This document shows positions 18,890 through 24,009 of a stretch of DNA of 24,009 bases, piece by piece. The stretch comes from Nemertoderma westbladi (Eukaryota; Xenacoelomorpha; Nemertodermatida; Nemertodermatidae), in assembly GCA_032718475.1 (NCBI GenBank), contig JAUCBJ010002804.1, forward strand, positions 1 through 24,009. The letters run 5' to 3'. Numbering within the stretch: the stretch's first letter is position 1; each line of letters starts with the position of its first letter. A program made the translations under genes and the position numbers. The notes below the pieces were generated by a model. It was not told where the DNA came from and made no database searches. It worked only from the letters and a program-made list of their open reading frames with translations.

Positions 18890-19844
18890 CAACCTCTAAG
18901 TGCGCTTCAATTCCGCTGGAAACCCGATCTACTATCGGGTGTGGGGTGGAGTTCTCTTACTTTGGAGTCGGCTTCCCAGGCCGCTCCCTCTGGGTATGAT
19001 GTTACTACCCTCTCTTGGTGCAACCGCAACCTATGTTGCACCAAGACATCTGGCGTCTCGGTTTGAGACAATTGTGGATTTCTCTCACACACTTTTAAAA
19101 AGCGCTCTCGCTCAAACTCTAACTTCTCACTCTAACTCTCCTCTAACTCCACTCTAACTCCACTCTAACTCCGCTCTGTTCTCTCCCCACACCTGAATCG
19201 CACTTGTCTGCACTCTCCACCACTCCCAAAGGCGCTAATCTTATTCTACTACACTGTGCTATCATTCTATCTACTTACCACTTACTTGCTACTTACTATC
19301 TAACTCTCTTACTACTTACTTACTTACTACTTACTATCTAACTCTCTTACTACTTACTTACTTACTCTCTAATTCTAATAACTCTCTAACTCTAACTAGA
19401 ACTCTCTAACTCTACCAACTCTTCTAACTACATGGCGCTTTCGGTGCCCACAACCACTCTGTTACTACCTCCATCTATGTGGTGCTTTCGGTGCCCACAA
19501 CCACTCTACTACTACTTTCTACGTGGCGCTTACAGTGCCCACAACCCCTCTACTACCCTCGGGTATGTCAATATACCACACTCCCTTTACCCGCCGACTT
19601 CTAACTTATCTAACTCCTAACTTTCTTACTAACTTCTATCTAACTATCTACTAACTATCTGACTACTAACTTCTTACTATCTTCTACTAACTTTCATACT
19701 TCTAACTTTCTATCTTTAATTATTTTATTGTTTTTACTTATTTTTAATTATTTTTGTGTGGGAAGGGCGTCTCGCCCTCATTCCCACCCCCCTCAGTCCA
19801 AAATATTGGACGACTAAACTTCTACTAACTTCATCTAAACTTCG
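18890..19844 (-). other. 3' non-coding tail of the nested element
   Basis: Homologous in layout to the tail of 12429-15452 but shorter (about 1 kb against 2.2 kb). Nearest the PPT is the shared box GCGCTTCAATTCCGCTGGAA (18902-18921). A pyrimidine-rich low-complexity stretch covers about 19095-19740, with a roughly 44-bp unit built of ACTTACTATCTAACTCTC and TTACTACTTACTTACTTA repeated near 19285-19370. About three degenerate units of a GGCGCTTTCGGTGCCCACAA type lie at 19434-19545. The segment CTCAGTCCAAAATATTGGACG (19793-19813) matches the sequence right after the pol stop in the plus-strand copy. Confidence 0.75.
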
Positions 19845-20071
19845 AGGGCGATTCTTCCAACAGGCACTCTCCCACTGTTCCCCTTGTAGGTCCTGTAGGA
19901 TTCGCCACACTCTCCTCGCCAATTCCAACTCACCAGGAATTGGCGCGCATTGGAATTGGAAGTGGCGTCAATGTCGCGTTTTGCCAACTCCTGACGCAAG
20001 TGGTTGAGAACGTCGATGGCGGGTTCAGTGTCGTCCGAGCCCTGTTTGGAGGGAGTTCTGTGGTCGGCCAT
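19835..20071 (-). pseudogene. Possible gag start fused to the pol end
   Basis: A 78-codon ORF begins MADHRTPSKQGSDDTEPAID and runs through LRQELAKRDIDATSNS, which could be the N-terminus of a BEL/Pao gag. From about 19930 the DNA instead aligns to the last codons of pol in the plus-strand copy (CCTACAAGGGGAACAGTGGG against CCTACAGGAGGGCGGTAGG), read in a shifted frame. The ORF therefore looks like a deletion junction joining gag beginning and pol end, the sort of product left by recombination or template switching. The gag identification is tentative; the pol-end homology is firmer. Confidence 0.5.
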
Positions 20072-20504
20072 CAGTTCGCTTCTGCGTTACTCGGGGTTTG
20101 GGGTTATGCAGACAGGAGTACCGGTAGGTCCGTAGGTTTAGGAATGCGTGGTGGTTTCAGTTCACCAACACAAACACAACTGCGCCATGTATGGAGGTCA
20201 CAACTAACTGTGGAGCCGGAATAATGTCGGGCGTATAATATACAGGTAGTGACCGCACAAGTACAAACAACAACAATGCCGTGCTGGGCCGTCTGTCTGG
20301 CAGTGCGCCCTAAGGCTGGAGACCTAACTACTACAGCAGTACTGTACCACTGGACTAGCTAACTGCTGTCTATCGGTCGGTGGTATCCTGAGTCTGTGTC
20401 AGGGCGTAGTCTCTGAATCCTGGTGAGTCATCACTACAGTACCGCAGTCCCTGAGTATCTGCTGGCATATGGGGCGAGCCATGTAGTGTGGCGAGTTTGT
20501 ATCA
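20072..20504 (-). other. Leader-like non-coding stretch inside the nested element
   Basis: About 430 bp with many stops, between the protease remnant and the possible gag start. ACTGTAGTGAT occurs twice (near 20502 and 20435 on the minus strand). TGGTGAACTGAAACCACC lies about 90 bp before the ATG; it resembles a primer-binding-site neighbourhood only in starting TGG. Its position in the middle of the element is abnormal for a leader. Confidence 0.4.
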
Positions 20505-21101
20505 CTACAGTAACATGCACCCTGATGTCTCCGTCACCCTGGATGGAATCTTGGTTTTAACTGGGCCGCTAAGCGTCCATCCGAATGGTGTGAGGATTGC
20601 CGTCGGATCCCGCTGTCTGTCTTCGCCGAAGACCGTCTGCATTCTCTCGTGGGCCGTCGGGCAGTCCATTCCTAATATAATGGATACCATCCTAACGTCC
20701 ACCTCTGGTGTTGAGAAATCGATACTGTCCAGGAATCTATATTGTTCGACCTCAATGTTGGTTGGTCGCCTGGCGTTGATATTTATCGATTCTATCACCT
20801 GGATGGGGTCGATCGTCGACCCATAATTGCATCCCGGTGCAATCGCTGATATCTTGCACCGTCCCGTCCTCATCTCCAGGACCTCATCTTTACTTGAGAC
20901 GGTAGTTACCGCCATCCTATTCGGCCTCGTCTTTAGCCCTATCTCTTCGGCCACCCAATTCTCCACCAGCGTGAAGGCTGCTCCGCTGTCGACCAGCATT
21001 AATATTGTGACTGATCGGCTGCCTCGTCCTGTTATCTTCACTGGTACTACCCCGAGTAGTACTTTTCTCTTCCTTCTTACTCCTGTCGTGCTTGTAGCCA
21101 T
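20505..21101 (-). pseudogene. BEL/Pao aspartic protease (A17-type)
   Basis: A 198-codon ORF. It contains SVTILMLVDSGAAFTLVENW with the catalytic D-S-G, then EEIGLKTRP, a middle segment, MVSIILGMDCPTAH (the LxGxD segment of this family) and LTPFGWTLSGPV, which marks the protease end just before reverse transcriptase in BEL/Pao elements. In intact elements it cuts the Gag-Pol precursor inside the particle. The frame ends soon after (SGCMLL, stop at 20505) and no RT follows. The protease core itself is unbroken, but it is out of frame with gag upstream. Confidence 0.88.
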
Positions 21102-22260
21102 TGTTTGGCCTCCAGTGTTCTACCACACAACGATGACATAGTCCGTTTGCGTCTGTGTAGGCTACACGATCTTGTTTGGGCAATGCTTGCCAGTGCTTCC
21201 AACTCATGGTCTTATGGGTTCCGTCCCTATGCAACTGACATTCAAATCCTGGATTGTAGCGTTCCCTGTATAGTCCCTCACGTATCGCACGTAGGTTTAT
21301 ATCTACTGATTTAGTGTTTTGGTTATCTGGACTCGGCCTACTAGGTGTGTTGGGATTATGTATATTTGTGTTGTTATTTTCTTTCTGTCTCTGCCACGGT
21401 GTGGCCCTACTCCCAGCTAACTGTGGGCTTGTAGCCCCCTGTGTGGCCGCGTGTGGTAGCGACTGTCTTACTCTCGGGAATCTTGTGTTCGGGCTTAGGC
21501 CTGTTGTATTCGGTCTTCGGTGCCTTCCCCAAACTATCCTCACTATAGACTGGGTCTGTAATCAACTCGGCTTCGTAGTTGAGGAAGTTTGACATTTCCT
21601 CTAGCCCTGGCTCCGCACCTTTCTTCTCCCGAGTGGAGAAGGCAATCTTCCTCCACTTACTCCGCAGCCAGATCGGCAGTGCCTGCGCTATCGTGGTGAT
21701 GTTATTAGATGCATTGAGTTAGTATGGCGCGTCTAGTGTCTTCAGCACGATTAACGCCTTCTCGACTTTGTTCGCAAACGTCTTTATCCTGACGGGGTTA
21801 TCCTGTAGGCCACCCGATGTTATACCCCTCAGGGTTTGCCGGATGATCTTGGCTGGGTGTCCGTATTCCCTGTCTAGGGCCCGCCATGCAGTCGTGAAGC
21901 CGCCCTCGATGCCCGGATACTGCCTCACGATGTCGTATGCTGGGCCTCCTGTATATACCTGTAAATATTTTAGGCACTCCGCCTGCGTCAAGTTCTTACT
22001 TAATATCTCGTTGCTGTACATGCGCCGAAAATTGCAGGTATTCTTCCGGCCTACTTCCGTCGAATTTAAATGGCTCGACTGGTGGTAACTCGATCCTGGT
22101 CTTTAATGCATCGATTAGTGTCGCCATTCCCATTGCCTGTGCTTCCAATGGGTTAGAGGGATGCTGTACAGATTCTCCTGTTGGGTGCGGTCCACCCGTT
22201 GGGCCTGTTGACTCTCTCTGTCTCGGATATATCATTGGGGGTAGCGGCCCCCTCCATATT
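21102..22260 (-). pseudogene. BEL/Pao gag remnant
   Basis: Recognisable in pieces. 22235-21996 carries ELPPVEPFKFDGSRPEEYLQ. 22021-21719 carries LTQAECLKYLQVYTGGPAYD and a WRALDREYGHPAKII segment, the core of BEL/Pao gag (DUF1759-like). An in-frame stop at 21719-21721 precedes a continuation to 21407 (IAQALPIWLRSKW). A further frame (21543-21102) contains a degenerate zinc-knuckle region (CQLHRDGTHK ... LCHRCVVEHW) in which some Cys/His positions are lost. So there are at least two frameshifts and one stop. The 5' end is truncated directly against LTR sequence with no leader. Gag forms the particle and binds RNA; this copy cannot. Confidence 0.87.
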
Positions 22261-22808
22261 GTTTTGTTTCGTTACGCATCACCGCGTTGTTGTGAAAAGG
22301 ATAATAGTTAGTTGTTGTTCTGATATTGTTCGAGTAAATGAGTAAAACTAACGCAGATATAATACAATAGCACGGTTGAAGAAGGCTGACAAGAGATAAA
22401 TGTTGTACCGGTAGTGGTGGTGACGGTACGAAATGTCACCGTACTGCACCTGATGACTGAGTAAACTGAATAGGATACAAGCACTAACCGGTAATATATA
22501 TTGATTATCTACTCTACTTGTGGCCTTATTACTTAGCGGATGCACCTTCCTTGTCCCCCATTGGCCAATAACCTAATTCTCGGCTCCCACCTCTGTGGGA
22601 GTGTTTCCCCCCCGCTGCTGTCACTTTCCCTCTCCAAGAGGTTTGACCTATAACCTCTTTTGTGTGGGTCTTTGGGGCCGTGTGTTGTCCCCGTTATTGG
22701 GGGTAATACGAGGTTGATTGTAATCAACCTCGTACTCCCCAATATTGCTTAAAGGCGCCACTTCCCAACTTTATGGGGTTATGTGAGGCGGAATTGAATC
22801 CGCTCACA
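22261..22808 (-). repeat. 5' LTR of the nested BEL/Pao element, inner end deleted
   Basis: Aligns to 18303-18852 with about 9 substitutions, one 3-bp indel (GTT near 22317) and a shorter C run (TTTCCCCCCC against C14). It ends at 22808 (CGCTCACA). The first 27-28 bp of the other LTR (TGTGACGGGATCAGTGGATC...) have no counterpart here; gag sequence begins instead. The hairpin of 18751-18778 is present, unchanged, near 22706-22733. Confidence 0.92.
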
Positions 22809-22813
22809 ATGAG
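22809..22813 (+). other. Target-site duplication, right copy (ATGAG)
   Basis: Identical to 18271-18275, directly outside the LTR terminus. Counting one copy only, the old integrase reading frame stays open from one side of the insertion to the other, which confirms the exact insertion point. Confidence 0.9.
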
Positions 22814-23458
22814 ATACGCACGGCATGGCACAACAAAGTGGAACGCAGTCTTAATACTGCGTATAAGTCTCTCCCAACTTCCCTCCCCACCAAGGAGCAT
22901 CTGCAGCATTGAATGTCCAGCTGGATGCTGTCACTTTCAGCTAATCGTCTACCTGCCTTTGGTTCCAGTCGTTGACGTAAGCTTTAAACTTGTTATTGGC
23001 TCCGATTTGTACCTTTATCGGATCGCATAGTGTTGCTAGTTCCGAAACGGGCCATTTGAAACTGTTCATAGATAGATCATTCACCATATCCAGATGAATC
23101 GCTCTACAAGTCATACAAACAAACTACAACGCACCATCGTTTGGCTATGGGTCCTAGCGCGATACACTTCTATGGGGCCAAATAAATCCACACCAGTATT
23201 GGGTAAAGGGTGGTTCTTAACATCAAATATCATGCTAGAGAAAGAATCCTTTAAGCGCATCTGTGGATTTCTGAAAAACAGGAAATACTTCTCAGGATTC
23301 TCATAATATTGTAGATGTCTTAGTATCTCCTGTATTGGTATCATCATGCTCCCGGTAATCGATCTTATTAGCGAGAAACTATTAGTCGCCGATAAGTGGG
23401 GAGGTCTTTCACAGTATTGACCTTTTCGATGACACCAGATGACACCTGGGCCTTCCAC
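22814..23458 (-). pseudogene. Old BEL/Pao integrase, core piece
   Basis: The upstream part ends with NHPLPNTGVDLFGPIEVY, where GVD carries the first catalytic aspartate. RAIHLDMVNDLSMNSF follows, in another frame. The second aspartate is in RSDKGTN near 23015, after which a frameshift leads to GANNKFKAYVNDW. Next comes WTFNAADAPWWGG, and then SWERLIRSIKTAFHF, which runs up to the insertion site. These are the standard blocks of BEL/Pao integrase in the correct order, with several shifts and a deletion between the aspartates. An apparent start at 23458 is not a real start: this is the middle of pol. Confidence 0.88.
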
Positions 23459-24009
23459 TAAACATTTGTACGTGTACTAAATGCCTCAAATTCCTCGGAG
23501 ACCACCCGCCAGTAAAAAGAATGTTCATTCGGCCATCGAAAGTCATGAAGGCGAGTAAAATTAGTTTTTTTATCTGATGTATAGAGAGATGAAGCTACTG
23601 CTAGACTTGGTGTTGGAGGGGCCGGTTATTCTTTAAGAACCATGAAGCTAGTGTTATTCTCCTGCCTAAACCAGCGGGACTCCTATCTGAATCTCCGAAT
23701 TGCCGAAGACATATCCAGATATCGACCCTTTTGGAGGGATCTCAAGAAAGACGATATGCGTGGCCACCTTAACAGTGTTCGCTTCTTAGATTTAATAGAC
23801 AAAGATTATTGATACCTACATAATAGATATGCTGAGATACATTAATATTACGACTTCAATATAATGAGGAACTGATATTATTTAGGGAATTTTTATTAAC
23901 TGCGATAATTATTGATATGTAATAGAGTATGGTTACTACTTAACTACACCATGTCCTGGAATATACTTTCTACTCTACTATGTGTTTGATGCGGAATTAA
24001 GAGATTCAT
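23459..24009 (-). other. Presumed pol interior of the old BEL/Pao element, unreadable
   Basis: By position this should encode the RNase H to integrase N-terminal region. On the minus strand it contains many stops, and I could not identify domain motifs with confidence. From about 23800 to the edge it is AT-rich and may be unrelated sequence or a further insertion. Confidence 0.35.

Larger units (their letters stand above)
18276..22808 (-). mobile_element. Nested BEL/Pao element, 4.5 kb, non-autonomous
   Basis: Minus-strand element inserted into the integrase of an older BEL/Pao element. It has LTRs of 577 bp (18276-18852) and about 548 bp (22261-22808), TGT...ACA ends and a 5-bp target duplication. 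The interior, read 5' to 3' on the minus strand, holds a gag remnant, a protease remnant, a leader-like stretch with a second possible gag start, the last codons of pol, a minisatellite-bearing 3' tail, and a hairpin/PPT. Reverse transcriptase, RNase H and nearly all of integrase are absent. The inner ~28 bp of the 5' LTR and the expected primer-binding site are also missing. LTRs differ by about 9 substitutions and a few indels, so insertion is fairly recent and must have used proteins supplied in trans, or the damage came afterward. Confidence 0.92.
17483..24009 (-). mobile_element. Old BEL/Pao element, interrupted, runs off the right edge
   Basis: Minus-strand element whose integrase region lies in two pieces (22814-23458 and 17687-18270) separated by the nested element. 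The 3' LTR is at 17483-17646; the 5' half is beyond 24009. Numerous frameshifts and small deletions in both integrase pieces show it is much older than the inserted element, whose LTRs still match at about 98%. Confidence 0.85.

Noticed and set aside
19432-19620. Plus-strand 62-codon ORF in the nested element tail
   Set aside because: It is low-complexity minisatellite sequence without a recognisable protein signature.
20827-21592. Plus-strand ORFs opposite gag and protease
   Set aside because: They are shadow frames of a minus-strand region that has clear BEL/Pao motifs.
23459-24009. Reading RNase H and the upstream integrase zinc region of the old BEL/Pao element
   Set aside because: Stops occur in all frames and no motif could be aligned with confidence; only the position suggests it.

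Overview
This window reads as repeat-dominated, gene-poor DNA from an animal, probably an invertebrate. The evidence is the content: satellite DNA, a very long pure trinucleotide run, and several decayed retroelements. Among these are BEL/Pao LTR elements, a superfamily known only from Metazoa. There are no operons, no bacterial gene density, and no host gene, tRNA or rRNA that I can recognise. The species cannot be named from sequence alone.

Layout. (1) 1-2325 and 5622-7256 hold two arrays, in the same orientation, of one roughly 95-bp satellite, each a distinct subfamily. (2) 2326-5621, between them, is AT-rich and without genes. It contains a long imperfect inverted repeat (3600-3963 / 4518-4900) and an isolated GC-rich block of four ~33-bp units (5032-5162). 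(3) 7257-8331 is unassigned and is followed by about 123 pure GTA units (8332-8701). (4) 8706-12426 is a minus-strand Ty3-like LTR element with two ~270-bp LTRs. It has RT, RNase H and integrase, broken by frameshifts, and no gag or protease. (5) 12429-15452 is the 3' part of a plus-strand BEL/Pao element: the end of pol, a 2.2-kb tail with minisatellites, a polypurine tract and an LTR. (6) 15470-16660 is a 5'-truncated, decayed non-LTR element on the minus strand. (7) 17483-24009 is an old minus-strand BEL/Pao element that runs off the right edge. Its integrase is split by a second BEL/Pao element, 18276-22808, also minus strand, bounded by TGT...ACA LTRs and a perfect 5-bp target duplication (ATGAG).

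The two younger BEL/Pao copies (12429-15452 and 18276-22808) belong to related families. They share the pol end, a 3' minisatellite, a hairpin against the polypurine tract, and a hairpin at the same LTR offset whose arms differ in sequence but stay complementary. The nested copy has lost reverse transcriptase and nearly all of integrase, and its internal parts appear out of order. It was therefore probably copied by another element's machinery. No gene here looks intact or functional. The interest lies in element architecture, non-coding structure and repeat dynamics rather than in a new enzymatic system.
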